A stretch of 64,000 bases of DNA from Marinobacter daepoensis DSM 16072. Its GTDB lineage: Bacteria > Pseudomonadota > Gammaproteobacteria > Pseudomonadales > Oleiphilaceae. Every line of letters starts with the position of its first letter. The first letter of the stretch is position 1. The translations under genes were made by a program, and so were the position numbers. The notes beneath the pieces were generated by a model, which did no database searches, was not told the origin of the DNA, and saw nothing but the letters and a program-made list of their open reading frames with translations. The DNA lies in NCBI RefSeq assembly GCF_000421165.1, contig NZ_ATWI01000012.1, positions 124,001-188,000 of the forward strand, given 5' to 3'. This document shows positions 28,421 through 36,067 of this stretch, in pieces.

Positions 28421-28480
28421 GCGGAGTTATACGCCCGGGTTTTCGGGCAGGAGTAGCTCAAACAAGGGCGTATAACTCCG
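28421..28480. repeat. Palindromic repeat, copy 2
   Basis: CGGAGTTATACGCCC and GGGCGTATAACTCCG are perfect 15-bp inverted repeats about 30 nt apart, with an inner CCCG/CGGG hairpin. The arms share GGAGTTATACG with copy 1. Confidence 0.85.
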
Positions 28481-28572
28481 GCGGTAGCCGTGGTGGTTTT
28501 GTTAACTTATTGATTTCAGGTTTAAATTAATGAGTTTTTGAACCGGATTTTTTGGAATTATACGAATGGGTG

Positions 28573-28594
28573 TTATACGAACGCGTTCGTATAA
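28573..28594. repeat. 22-bp perfect palindrome at the array border
   Basis: TTATACGAACGCGTTCGTATAA reads identically on both strands (one base beyond 20 bp on each arm pair is simply its AA/TT end). It lies 7 bp before GTTAAGT (28601), which has the form of an integron core site and precedes the first cassette gene. It could be an attI relic, a regulator site or a dispersed repeat. Confidence 0.7.
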
Positions 28595-28620
28595 TTAGCT
28601 GTTAAGTATAGGGAGAAGCC

Positions 28621-28929
28621 GTGAACAGCATTATTGGATTCATGCTTGAAAGCGCTGCCGTAAACTCGATCCCGATATTTTTTGCCGCCGGAATTATCGC
28701 GCTCATTGGAGGGCCGTTACTCAAGAAGGCTGGTATTGGAACGTACGTCCGTGGCTTGATCTATTCTGTCATTGGTGTGAGTGCCGGAGTATGGAGTTAT
28801 ACCGTATTCGACATACCGGGCCGCGGTATTGAATTGCTTGAGTTTGCTGCTCTTACTGTTGGCATGCTTCTCTATAGCTTGGTAATCATTATGCCCATTG
28901 TTGCGATTAAGAACCGCGCAAAAACTTAA
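28621..28929 (+). CDS. Small membrane protein, cassette 1
   Basis: A 102-aa protein starting at GTG behind GGGAGAAG. Three predicted membrane segments (about residues 17-32, 43-62 and 76-95) and a basic tail KNRAKT suggest an inner-membrane protein. It has no recognised domain. Its stop codon overlaps the R'' core of attC 1, typical for cassette genes. Confidence 0.7.
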   Translation: MNSIIGFMLESAAVNSIPIFFAAGIIALIGGPLLKKAGIGTYVRGLIYSVIGVSAGVWSYTVFDIPGRGIELLEFAALTVGMLLYSLVIIMPIVAIKNRAKT

Positions 28930-29001
28930 CAAATCGCAGCAGTACGCGGCCGATGGCCGCCGGACGCCCCTGTCGGGTCGCCGCTGTGCTCCGCGTTATA
29001 T
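28924..29001 (+). repeat. attC site 1
   Basis: R'' core ACTTAAC (28924-28930), central arms GGCCGATGGCC and GGACGCCCC, R' core GTTATAT (28995-29001) after GCGCG-like ccgC. The central part matches attC 8 almost exactly. Confidence 0.85.
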
Positions 29002-29031
29002 GCTTTTCGAATCATGGAGTTTTAAAATAGT

Positions 29032-29403
29032 ATGGAAGCAAACCTAAAGATCATTGAAGCTTTAGCTAACGGTATAAATCCACAAACAGGTGAAGTTTTA
29101 CCTGATGAATCCCCATACAATTGCCCTGATACTATCAGAGCTTTATTTGCTACATTGGACTTTATAAAAAATCCACCTAAAAAGCAGCCCAAAGTTAAAA
29201 AGACTCTTGAGCAAAAACAGGCTGAAAACCTAGAAAATGGTTTGCCGAAAAATGCTGGTTTACCTTGGGCCGAAGAGCAAAAAAATTATGTGGCAGAGCA
29301 ATTTAAAAGTGGTAAATCAGTCTCTGTTCTTGCTAATGAGTTTGGACGTACAAATGGTGCAATTACCTCTGAACTCAAAAAACAAGGCCTAATAGAAGAG
29401 TAA
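29032..29403 (+). CDS. Putative small DNA-binding protein, cassette 2
   Basis: A 123-aa basic protein. The C-terminal 45 residues (EEQKNYVAEQFKSGKSVSVL, then ANEFGRTNGAITSELKKQGL) look like a helix-turn-helix of the kind found in resolvases and sigma-like factors. The N-terminal part (EANLKIIEALANGINPQTGE) is seen in several uncharacterised proteins. It is AT-rich compared with the chromosome. Its function is unknown; DNA binding is inferred from the helix pattern only. Confidence 0.65.
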   Translation: MEANLKIIEALANGINPQTGEVLPDESPYNCPDTIRALFATLDFIKNPPKKQPKVKKTLEQKQAENLENGLPKNAGLPWAEEQKNYVAEQFKSGKSVSVLANEFGRTNGAITSELKKQGLIEE

Positions 29404-29408
29404 GCAGC

Positions 29409-29480
29409 ATATAACCAGTGGCTGTTGTCGGACGCACCTACGCTTGCGCTTCGGTGCGCCGCAAAGCCAAGGCGTTATGG
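29409..29480 (+). repeat. attC site 2
   Basis: Begins with the core ending ATAAC and then CAGTGG, has GGACGCACC / GGTGCGCC arms and ends in GGCGTTATGG (core GTTATGG 29474-29480). Confidence 0.88.
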
Positions 29481-29589
29481 TGATTTACGTACATTTCGTC
29501 TACATTTTCTGGGTTGTGCCAAGATAGTTGGAGGGCAATGAACATGGAGGTTGTACAGTGCGCTAGCACCTCAATCCTGGAGAATGACC

Positions 29590-29724
29590 ATGAAAAAAAT
29601 AATGCTAAGTTTGGTTCTTGTTGTGTTCGCGTCGACGGCGTTCGCTCATGGTGGCGGTTGCCGGAAAGACAGCCCACCTGGGCAATGCTGTCACGCAGGT
29701 TCACAGCCTTATCATTGCCACTAA
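29590..29724 (+). CDS. Tiny secreted Cys/His-rich protein with YHCH tail, cassette 3
   Basis: A 44-codon gene too short for standard ORF calling. ATG 29590 follows TGGAG; the protein starts MKKIMLSLVLVVFASTAFA, an ideal signal peptide, leaving a mature peptide of about 25 residues: HGGGCRKDSPPGQCCHAGS and then QPYHCH. The combination of a short mature domain, several Cys/His and a YHCH C-terminus recalls the YHYH-type small periplasmic proteins, probably metal-binding. It is the only sensible gene in this cassette; the longer overlapping frames have no start signals. Confidence 0.7.
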   Translation: MKKIMLSLVLVVFASTAFAHGGGCRKDSPPGQCCHAGSQPYHCH

Positions 29725-29758
29725 GGCTTTGTTTTCCAACGGAGTTTGGCTGGTTGAG

Positions 29759-29848
29759 TCATAACCAGACGGTCAACCGGACGCCAAAAGCGTACCGCTT
29801 TTGGTTCCCTCCGCTGGCGCTCCGGCGCCGGTTACCTCAGCGTTAATG
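29759..29848 (+). repeat. attC site 3
   Basis: R'' TCATAAC (29759-29765), arms CCGGACGCC and GGCGCCGG, R' GTTAATG (29842-29848). Nearly identical to attC 4, including the AAAAGCGTACCGCTTTT hairpin. Confidence 0.9.
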
Positions 29849-30235
29849 GCCCAAGCCGTTTTAATTTTTGGCGGGCTTAGTGCAAAGGCCTTGGCACCGG
29901 CTTTGGTTGTAAAGCCGCTTGTGTTGGCGATGGCCAAGGCCGGAAAGGTTGCTGTCGAAGTTAGTTGCCAACATCATCGGCAGCATGGTTATTCACGGCC
30001 TGCCCCCAGTCGCGGGGCGGTCCAGTTCAAATGGTAATTGGGTTAGTGCAGTTTGCGCTCTGGTTCCTGTCACCATCCGTTAGGTTGGTGCAAGCTGTTC
30101 GGGAGAGGGCATACAGCGTGGGGTGCCGGGGGAGACCTTGGTGGTGACCGGCCACTAACCAGGCGGTCAACCGGACGCCAAAAGCGTACCGCTTTTGGTT
30201 CCCTCCGCTGCGCTCCGGCGCCGGTTACCTTCGCG
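29843..30235 (+). other. Cassette 4: apparently non-coding or carrying a doubtful 63-codon ORF
   Basis: Between attC 3 and attC 4 lie about 310 bp. The only start-containing frame begins with ATG 29846, at the recombination point itself, with no ribosome site, and would give MAQAVLIFGGLSAKALAPAL plus 43 more residues, ending at 30037. The rest has no frame of note. Promoter-carrying or RNA cassettes without genes are known in integrons. Confidence 0.5.
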
Positions 30236-30241
30236 TTAGCC
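30153..30241 (+). repeat. attC site 4
   Basis: R'' CACTAAC (30153-30159), arms as in attC 3, R' GTTAGCC (30235-30241). Its near identity with attC 3 makes the cassette between them a good candidate for recent excision or insertion. Confidence 0.9.
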
Positions 30242-30255
30242 ATTAGGAAGCAAGT

Positions 30256-31086
30256 ATGACTTGGGCAAACACCTTTCAAGTAGTGGCGGCAGCCTTAGGA
30301 GCGGTCGGTGGCGCGGCCGTAATTATCTTAGGTTTAAGCTCATGGCTTGGAAAAGTATGGGCGAATAGAATATTAGAACAAGACAGGTTTAAGTATTCAC
30401 AAGAATTAGAGTTGCTAAAATCTGCTAACCAAGACCTACATAGTTCCCTGTTGTTAACTAATGCAACATATTTCGAAAGTAAGAAAGCGTTTGCTGAGAG
30501 GCGGGTTCAGGCAATTGCTGAGGTCTGGAAGAGCTTTATTGAGTTTCGAGAGAAGACCCCGTCTGAAATAATATGGTTAGATATTCTTGTTCACCAGGAG
30601 TATGGAAAATTCTCTAGTGACCCCAAATTCTCAGGCTTTGCGAAAAGCACTGATATAGGCGCTATTAGTGACATTTTGCCAAAGGGCCCGGATATTTTAA
30701 GGCCTTTTATGGACGATGCAATATATCAATTGTTTGGCACATACACCGCAACCGTAGCTCGACTTTGCTTTTACTTGAATAAGTGCAGTTCTGGGGAAAC
30801 TCCTGATTATGACTGGAGGGATGATGACGGTGTTGTAAGAATATTGAGCGCGGGTATGCTAGAAGAGGAGTATCGACAATTTCGAGAAGAAAAATGGTCT
30901 GTGCAAACTCTTCTTAATTTTCTACAGTTCCGGGTGTCTAATCATTTGAAGAGTATTGCAACGGGCGCTGATCTGGCGAAAGAAGCCATGGGTCATGCTG
31001 TGGAATTTAGTAAAGCAATGACGTCAATTCGTGATGACGAGACATTGAGAAAGGCTAACAAAGCATTGCAGCGGACAAGCCGCTGA
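30256..31086 (+). CDS. Membrane-anchored coiled-coil protein of unknown function, cassette 5
   Basis: A 276-aa protein with an N-terminal membrane helix (residues 7-33, rich in Gly/Ala) followed by a coiled-coil-like stretch (LEQDRFKYSQELELLKSANQ) and a mainly helical cytoplasmic domain. AGGAAG precedes the ATG. The last residues KANKALQRTSR are encoded by the attC site itself, a trait seen in many cassette proteins. The domain is unrecognised; similar one-helix proteins are common in cassette arrays. Confidence 0.7.
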   Translation: MTWANTFQVVAAALGAVGGAAVIILGLSSWLGKVWANRILEQDRFKYSQELELLKSANQDLHSSLLLTNATYFESKKAFAERRVQAIAEVWKSFIEFREKTPSEIIWLDILVHQEYGKFSSDPKFSGFAKSTDIGAISDILPKGPDILRPFMDDAIYQLFGTYTATVARLCFYLNKCSSGETPDYDWRDDDGVVRILSAGMLEEEYRQFREEKWSVQTLLNFLQFRVSNHLKSIATGADLAKEAMGHAVEFSKAMTSIRDDETLRKANKALQRTSR

Positions 31087-31100
31087 ATGCGGCGTTACAC
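31053..31100 (+). repeat. attC site 5 (short form)
   Basis: GGCTAAC-AAAGC ... GCGGCGTTACAC: a 48-bp minimal site with arms TTGCAGCGG and CCGCTGAATG. It lies inside the 3' end of the preceding gene. Confidence 0.75.
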
Positions 31101-31141
31101 GTCTAGATACAGTAGTCTTCATCAATAAATGAGTAATTTGA

Positions 31142-32761
31142 ATGATTGTCAGTGAAGTGAAGTTTGAAAACAGAGAAATTAAGCTTTGCTCTAAAGATTA
31201 TGACAAAGATAAAAATGTATTTACGATCATTGTCGGTCGCAACGGATCAGGAAAAAGTAGGCTTTTTCAGAAAATAATCCATTTGGCAATATCTTCACTT
31301 TTAAGTCAAAGTAAGCATCATTTTCGTATTCAAGATCTATTTGATTACTATGAACAGCGAGAACTCACCGGATTAGATGAAACGGGATGCTTAACTCTTT
31401 CTGACGGTAATACATGTCAGAAGATACATATCACAAAACCTATATTTATTCCGCCAAATATTGATCTTAGTGAGATACCGGAGCATTTACATGAGAAAAT
31501 AATTGAAAGTCTACGCAGTCAATATATTGGAAGTAGAGAACTTGTAATAGAACATATACTTGACGACTCTCCACAAGAAAAGATCGAGAATTTCCCCAAA
31601 ATTATTGCTGTTTCATCGAGTCCATTTGATAAATTTCCTATGCTAGACGAAAGGAGAATTCGTTCTGATCTTAGTGTATTAGGTAACCACTACCTTTACC
31701 GTGGAGCAAGAACTAAAGATAGATCTAGCAAAAGTTATATGCGCTCAAAGTTTGACCAGCTTGGGGCATCTTTTGTTAACTTTTTCCTGAAACCCAAAAA
31801 AAGAACGAATGAATTACAGCCTTTATTCTCATACCTGGGACTTAAAACAAAATTCACGGTTTTCCTGAAATTTCCCGACCATTTTTCATTCGAAGATATT
31901 CTAAACGAAAATCGTAGAGGGCCTATAGAAGCTGTTCGGAGCGTCAGATTCTTTAAAGGTAAAGAGACTGATGAGAACTTAACTGATGAAGATAAGGAAA
32001 TAATTCTAGCTAACGCGCAAAAACTTTACGATGGCCTTTATTCTAATTCGAAGACCGATGTGTTCCACCGCCGTGAAGAGGCTTTTTCTATCGAACTTGA
32101 TATTGATAGCTCCACAAGTATTGAGCCAAAATTTCTAGAAGAATTCTCTGTGCTTGCTAGTTATGATCTAGTAGATCTGGCCAATATTGAATTTACTAAA
32201 GACTTAGAAGATAAGAAATTTTTCCTTACTGAAGCTAGCTCTGGCGAGTTATGCATACTTTTTAATATATTGGCAATAGCAGGCTCAATATCAGATAACT
32301 CAATTGTATTATTAGATGAACCTGAATTAAGCTTACACCCTGAATGGCAGAGGGACTTTTTGCCATTAATACAAACTATGTTCTCTAACTATAATAGTTG
32401 TCATTTTATTCTCGCTACTCACTCTCCGAGCATGGTTTCCTCGATTCCATCTTCTAACTCATTTGTGGTTAATTTAGAGAATAATCCTGCAGATGCGATT
32501 GGTGGTGAGGAGTATGCGTTTAAGTCATCAGACTATCAGCTTGCTGAAACCTTTAATTCTCCGGGTTATAAAAATGAGTATCTAATCCGAAAGTTAATAG
32601 GAGTTCTATCTAAGTTAAGCGAAGGGAAAAAGCTGGATAGTGATTTTTCTCTCGAAATTAATAACTTAATTGAGTTTGACTCGTTTATTGGTGAAGGGGA
32701 TCCAGTTAAAAAATTACTCTCCACGCTAAAGAAGGCTTTGGAGGTTCTTGAGCGTGAATGA
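31142..32761 (+). CDS. ptuA: Septu-like PtuA: AAA/ABC-type ATPase, cassette 6
   Basis: A 539-aa ATPase of the overcoming-lysogenization/RecF-like type. Walker A GRNGSGKS is near residue 32, the ABC-like signature SSGELCIL near 367, Walker B VLLDEPELSLHPE near 388 and a switch histidine in ILATHSP near 423. It is followed, with an 8-bp overlap, by an HNH nuclease gene, the gene pair of Septu anti-phage systems and of some retrons. In Septu the ATPase forms a sensor complex that controls the nuclease. No reverse transcriptase or retron RNA was found nearby, so a plain Septu-like system is favoured. Low GC suggests transfer. Confidence 0.82.
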   Translation: MIVSEVKFENREIKLCSKDYDKDKNVFTIIVGRNGSGKSRLFQKIIHLAISSLLSQSKHHFRIQDLFDYYEQRELTGLDETGCLTLSDGNTCQKIHITKPIFIPPNIDLSEIPEHLHEKIIESLRSQYIGSRELVIEHILDDSPQEKIENFPKIIAVSSSPFDKFPMLDERRIRSDLSVLGNHYLYRGARTKDRSSKSYMRSKFDQLGASFVNFFLKPKKRTNELQPLFSYLGLKTKFTVFLKFPDHFSFEDILNENRRGPIEAVRSVRFFKGKETDENLTDEDKEIILANAQKLYDGLYSNSKTDVFHRREEAFSIELDIDSSTSIEPKFLEEFSVLASYDLVDLANIEFTKDLEDKKFFLTEASSGELCILFNILAIAGSISDNSIVLLDEPELSLHPEWQRDFLPLIQTMFSNYNSCHFILATHSPSMVSSIPSSNSFVVNLENNPADAIGGEEYAFKSSDYQLAETFNSPGYKNEYLIRKLIGVLSKLSEGKKLDSDFSLEINNLIEFDSFIGEGDPVKKLLSTLKKALEVLERE

Positions 32762-33431
32762 AGTAATATTTTTAGGGGAAGACCTAGATCTAATTAATGA
32801 GTTTAATTCCCTAAAAGATAAAGAATCTGTTTCTTGGTCCGACGAAAAATATTCGCATGTCCGGCAGATAATTAAGAATCACTATTTAAAGGAACAAGAC
32901 TACACATGCTTTTTTTGCAGGCAAAGAATGGTAGTGAATAGCAATAGAGCTTGGGACGCTGAACATATTATTTCAAAATCTACGCACCCAGGTTTTATGT
33001 TTGAGCCAAAGAATTTGTGCATTACGTGCCCTGATTGTAATAATGAAAAGCGAGATGGTCGAGTATTGGATAGAGAAAGTAGAGTTAGATTTCCAAAGAA
33101 TTCTACTGCCTATAAAATAGTGCATCCGCATTTCGATAGTTATGATGATCACTTAGAAGTTATTGTCGTGGGAAAACTGTATAGAATTAAAACCCCCAAA
33201 GGAAGATATACATATCGAATCTATGGTTTAGACCGCTTTATGATGGATGCGGGGCTTTGTAGAGAAGAAAAGGGGAGCGATAAAGTGCAAAAACTGATGC
33301 AGTCTGCACTTATGGATTCAAAAAATTATGAAGTTTATGAGGAGAAAGTTTTGGAAGAGTTATTGCTAAAGCACTCAAAGAAAATTGGAAGTGACACGAC
33401 ATTGGATGCAATTAGAAATCTGCGTCAATAA
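32754..33431 (+). CDS. ptuB: Septu-like PtuB: HNH endonuclease, cassette 6
   Basis: A 225-aa HNH nuclease. CFFCRQR and CPDCNNEKRDG supply paired cysteines for a structural zinc, and DAEHIISKS with the later Asn residues forms the HNH core. GTG 32754 is preferred over TTG 32748 because GGAGG (32740-32744) lies 9 nt before it. The gene overlaps the end of ptuA, so translation is coupled. As effector it would cut DNA or RNA when the ATPase senses phage. Both genes sit in one cassette of about 2.4 kb, large for a cassette. Confidence 0.82.
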   Translation: MNEVIFLGEDLDLINEFNSLKDKESVSWSDEKYSHVRQIIKNHYLKEQDYTCFFCRQRMVVNSNRAWDAEHIISKSTHPGFMFEPKNLCITCPDCNNEKRDGRVLDRESRVRFPKNSTAYKIVHPHFDSYDDHLEVIVVGKLYRIKTPKGRYTYRIYGLDRFMMDAGLCREEKGSDKVQKLMQSALMDSKNYEVYEEKVLEELLLKHSKKIGSDTTLDAIRNLRQ

Positions 33432-33434
33432 AAC

Positions 33435-33551
33435 GTATAACAAACGCTTGCAGTCTGACGCCAAAACCTCCCTGTTTTTGTGTTACTCGCTGCGCTCAAA
33501 CATTAACACAAAAACACTCCAGTTTCGTCGCAGCTGAAGCAGGCGTTAAGT
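33435..33551 (+). repeat. attC site 6 (long)
   Basis: R'' GTATAAC (33435-33441) then AAACGC, a long hairpin with TTTTTGTGTT and AACACAAAAA arms, and R' GTTAAGT (33545-33551). At 117 bp it resembles the longer Vibrio-type sites. Confidence 0.85.
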
Positions 33552-33567
33552 GTCAAAGGATTGATCG

Positions 33568-33987
33568 ATGAAAGGTGAATGTCTCTGCGGAAACGTGAAG
33601 TTCGAAATTGAGGGGGAGATTAGAAACCTCTATCAATGTCACTGTTCGTTGTGCCGCAAAGCCACTGGAGCGGCAGCTAATGCTGCTACCTTTGTGCAGG
33701 CCGCCGCTTTTCGCTGGGTGTCAGGTGAAAGTGATATTAGGTCCTACAAAAAGCCCAGTGGTTTCCGAAGCGATTTTTGTTCAGTGTGTGGGAGTCCGGT
33801 TCCCAATAGCCTGAGAGACAGTGGAATGGTTTGGATTCCTGCCGGCTTGCTTGATGAACCAGTCGCGTCGAGGATATCTGTTCATCTTCATACAAAGTCC
33901 GCTGCACCTTGGGAGCAAGAGTCTGCCGAGTGTGTTCGACTGGACGGTGGGCCTGAGAGCCTGGAATCACTTAACAAGTTGTTGTAG
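33568..33987 (+). CDS. GFA-family (Mss4-like) zinc protein, cassette 7
   Basis: A 139-aa protein of the GFA (glutathione-dependent formaldehyde-activating enzyme-like) family. The zinc ligands are visible: CLCGNVKFEI at the start, CHCSLCRKATG near residue 28 and CSVCGSPVP near 74. Most family members have no proven reaction, so formaldehyde activation should not be assumed. The 3' end runs into attC 7. A second GFA cassette lies at 37241. Confidence 0.85.
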   Translation: MKGECLCGNVKFEIEGEIRNLYQCHCSLCRKATGAAANAATFVQAAAFRWVSGESDIRSYKKPSGFRSDFCSVCGSPVPNSLRDSGMVWIPAGLLDEPVASRISVHLHTKSAAPWEQESAECVRLDGGPESLESLNKLL

Positions 33988-34053
33988 TTCGTTCCGGCCT
34001 GCGGCCTCCACCGGACGCCCCTGTCAGGGCGCCGCTAAACAATGGCGTTACAC
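33969..34053 (+). repeat. attC site 7
   Basis: R'' ACTTAAC (33969-33975) inside the preceding gene, arms GGCCTGCGGCC and GGACGCCCCTGTCAGGGC, R' GTTACAC (34047-34053). Confidence 0.9.
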
Positions 34054-34067
34054 AGAGGGAAACTGAG

Positions 34068-34460
34068 ATGAAATGTGGCGTTCTGATCCTTTTTTTGCTT
34101 GGGGTAGGCTCTGCGCAAGCTGCGGGGGATTACCGATGCCTTGTTTCTGCTGCATTCCAAGTCAATACACAGGGCGAGCGAAATGAAGAAATTCTCGCCC
34201 CAATGATTGGTGCTGAATTTACAGTGGATCGTTCTTCAGGGCTTATGGTGGGCGACCTTAAGAACAGCTATGTCACCTCTCCAAAAGTAATTGATAGCGG
34301 ATCTGAAGAAAATTCTTTCAAGGTCCTCACATTAATGAAAAATGACATCACCTCTAATGTGTACGTACTAACGATTGAGGAGTTCCAGGACGGGCCCATA
34401 AAGCCCTTTGTGTTCCTGAACAATAGTTATGTTTATCACGGTACTTGTGAGCACTTCTAA
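34068..34460 (+). CDS. Secreted protein of unknown function, cassette 8
   Basis: A 130-aa protein with signal peptide MKCGVLILFLLGVGSAQA followed by a mostly beta-strand mature domain containing two cysteines (in YRCLVS and HGTCEHF) that could form a disulfide. A GGGAAACTGAG site precedes the ATG. No family recognised; small periplasmic proteins of this kind are typical cassette cargo. Confidence 0.7.
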   Translation: MKCGVLILFLLGVGSAQAAGDYRCLVSAAFQVNTQGERNEEILAPMIGAEFTVDRSSGLMVGDLKNSYVTSPKVIDSGSEENSFKVLTLMKNDITSNVYVLTIEEFQDGPIKPFVFLNNSYVYHGTCEHF

Positions 34461-34464
34461 ATTT

Positions 34465-34565
34465 GTGTAACAAGTCGCTGTAGTACGCGGCCGATGGCCG
34501 CCGGACGCCCTTTTCATTGCGGCTTCGCCTCCATTACAAGGGCGCCGCTAAGCTCAGCGTTAGAA
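34465..34565 (+). repeat. attC site 8
   Basis: R'' GTGTAAC (34465-34471) then AAGTCGC, the GGCCGATGGCC and GGACGCCC arms shared with attC 1, and R' GTTAGAA (34559-34565). Confidence 0.9.
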
Positions 34566-34577
34566 ATGGAGGGGTAG

Positions 34578-35102
34578 ATGAAGGTGATCCTGAGAATAAC
34601 ATTACTCCTGTTCATACTACCGAGTTTTGTTTGGGCAAAGTCTTCTTTTGAGGTGCTGGACGCCCAGGGTGTGAGCCGCCTTGATCTAGCGATGATTCGC
34701 TTAAAACAAGAGGCTTTCGAGTTCGAGATGCAGGAAAAAATGAAGGAATTTAGAGCCTTCGATGTTAGGTATGCCGGAGTTAGGTACGACCATGAGGCTC
34801 AAAAACTCGAGTTTTACTCTAGCGTGGAGGCCGAGCCGACGGAGTTCTATTGTCAGTTGGCTCTCAAGAATTTCATGAACCATTTTAAGTTTGCAGGAGA
34901 TGCCGCTGGAGCGGCAAAAACGTTTTATTCCTTCTATTTTATGCCTGCTTCGTCTCCTCCGCTTTCATATGAAATCCAGCTTTATGAATCAGTTTATCGA
35001 AATACAGAATTCGAGATGACGGTTGTAGATGAGGAATCCAAACCGCGAATTCAGTGTAGATATAGCGGCTTATCGCAGGAAATCAGCCATACAAAGATCT
35101 AA
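34578..35102 (+). CDS. Secreted protein of unknown function, cassette 9
   Basis: A 174-aa protein with signal peptide MKVILRITLLLFILPSFVWA. The mature part is mixed alpha/beta with one Cys pair (FYCQLAL and IQCRYSG) and a central helix EAFEFEMQEKMKEFRAF. GGAGGGG precedes the ATG. No recognised domain; a periplasmic location is likely. Confidence 0.7.
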   Translation: MKVILRITLLLFILPSFVWAKSSFEVLDAQGVSRLDLAMIRLKQEAFEFEMQEKMKEFRAFDVRYAGVRYDHEAQKLEFYSSVEAEPTEFYCQLALKNFMNHFKFAGDAAGAAKTFYSFYFMPASSPPLSYEIQLYESVYRNTEFEMTVVDEESKPRIQCRYSGLSQEISHTKI

Positions 35103-35112
35103 GAATGACAGT

Positions 35113-35196
35113 TTCTAACAAGTCGCTTAAGTTTGTTCCGGCCTTCGGCCGTCACCGGACGCCACTGTCGTGGCGCCGCTTAGCTCTGCGTTAGAG
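35113..35196 (+). repeat. attC site 9
   Basis: R'' TTCTAAC (35113-35119), arms GGCCTTCGGCC and GGACGCCACTGTCGTGGC, R' GTTAGAG (35190-35196). Confidence 0.9.
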
Positions 35197-35226
35197 CACA
35201 TTTTTCCAAGGAGTTGAAGTCGGCAG

Positions 35227-35883
35227 ATGGACTCGCGAAAAATTATTGAGAAGCATAAAAAGATCATCGGTGGCAGCTTGCGGCGATCACCGGCCCCACA
35301 AGCTCTGGCGCACAACATAGCGAAGTTCCATAAGGCTACCGATGAGCTCGCTACTGCTAGGCTGAGCGATCCAAATCCCCCAATGTTTGAGTGTAAAAAG
35401 GGCTGTAGCCATTGCTGTTCATTGCGGGTCGAGGCACTTCCCCCGGAGGTATTTCGCATTGCTAAACATCTGCAAGGTCTGGAGTCAGAGACACGAAGTA
35501 AATTCGTCCAAAGTTTGAAAGAAGCTGCGAGCTACGCCGCTGGCAGAGAATTTAAAAATTACGAGAATCCTTGCCCCTTTTTATCTGATGCTGGGGGATG
35601 TGAAATCTATTCGGTCCGACCTCATAAATGCAGAGCGTACTTTTCTGGCAGCGTGTCTGCTTGCGTAAAGAATAAAGCAGCGATTCAGGATGCAGAGCTT
35701 CGCAACGCGGAAAACGTTTTGGCAAATGAAGTCATCCAGACTTACAAGAAAAAAGGTGTCGTCATGCATCCCGTTGAGCTCTCGCAAGGGGTACTTAAGG
35801 CTCTGGAAGATCCTAGTATTGAGGCTCGATGGGCGGCTGGTGATCAGGTTTTTGACTTGCTGCCCGAGCGCATCATGCTCTAA
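35227..35883 (+). CDS. YkgJ-type cysteine-cluster protein, cassette 10
   Basis: A 218-aa protein of the YkgJ/UPF0153 kind, whose cysteine cluster is thought to bind zinc or an iron-sulfur cofactor. Visible ligands are CKKGCSHCCS near residue 57, then CPFLSDAGGCEIYSVRPHKC near 117 and a further Cys in VSACVKN. The N-terminal and C-terminal helical parts are unassigned. Function of the family is not settled. Confidence 0.8.
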   Translation: MDSRKIIEKHKKIIGGSLRRSPAPQALAHNIAKFHKATDELATARLSDPNPPMFECKKGCSHCCSLRVEALPPEVFRIAKHLQGLESETRSKFVQSLKEAASYAAGREFKNYENPCPFLSDAGGCEIYSVRPHKCRAYFSGSVSACVKNKAAIQDAELRNAENVLANEVIQTYKKKGVVMHPVELSQGVLKALEDPSIEARWAAGDQVFDLLPERIML

Positions 35884-35949
35884 CAATGTGGTCAACGGGA
35901 CGCCAACTACGCTGCGCTCCGTTGCCGCCCATTACCACTGGCGTTATGA
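35878..35949 (+). repeat. attC site 10
   Basis: R'' CTCTAAC (35878-35884) overlapping the gene stop, GGTCAACGGGACGCC arm, R' GTTATGA (35943-35949). Matches attC 11 over almost its whole length. Confidence 0.9.
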
Positions 35950-36067
35950 AGAATTCCGCGAACTGATCCCACAAGGGGCACTTCGCTAATCAAGGGGCAT
36001 ATTCCACAAGGAAATGTCTTCTGTACCTGGCATAAGCCGCAGTGCAGGCAACGTATAGGGAAGTAAT

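Noticed and set aside
29801..29845. Upstream start for the cassette 4 ORF
   Set aside because: It would lie inside attC 3, and no ribosome site supports it.
31142..33431. Retron rather than Septu
   Set aside because: Ptu-like effectors also occur in retrons, but no reverse transcriptase gene or msr-like hairpin was found in the cassette or its neighbours.
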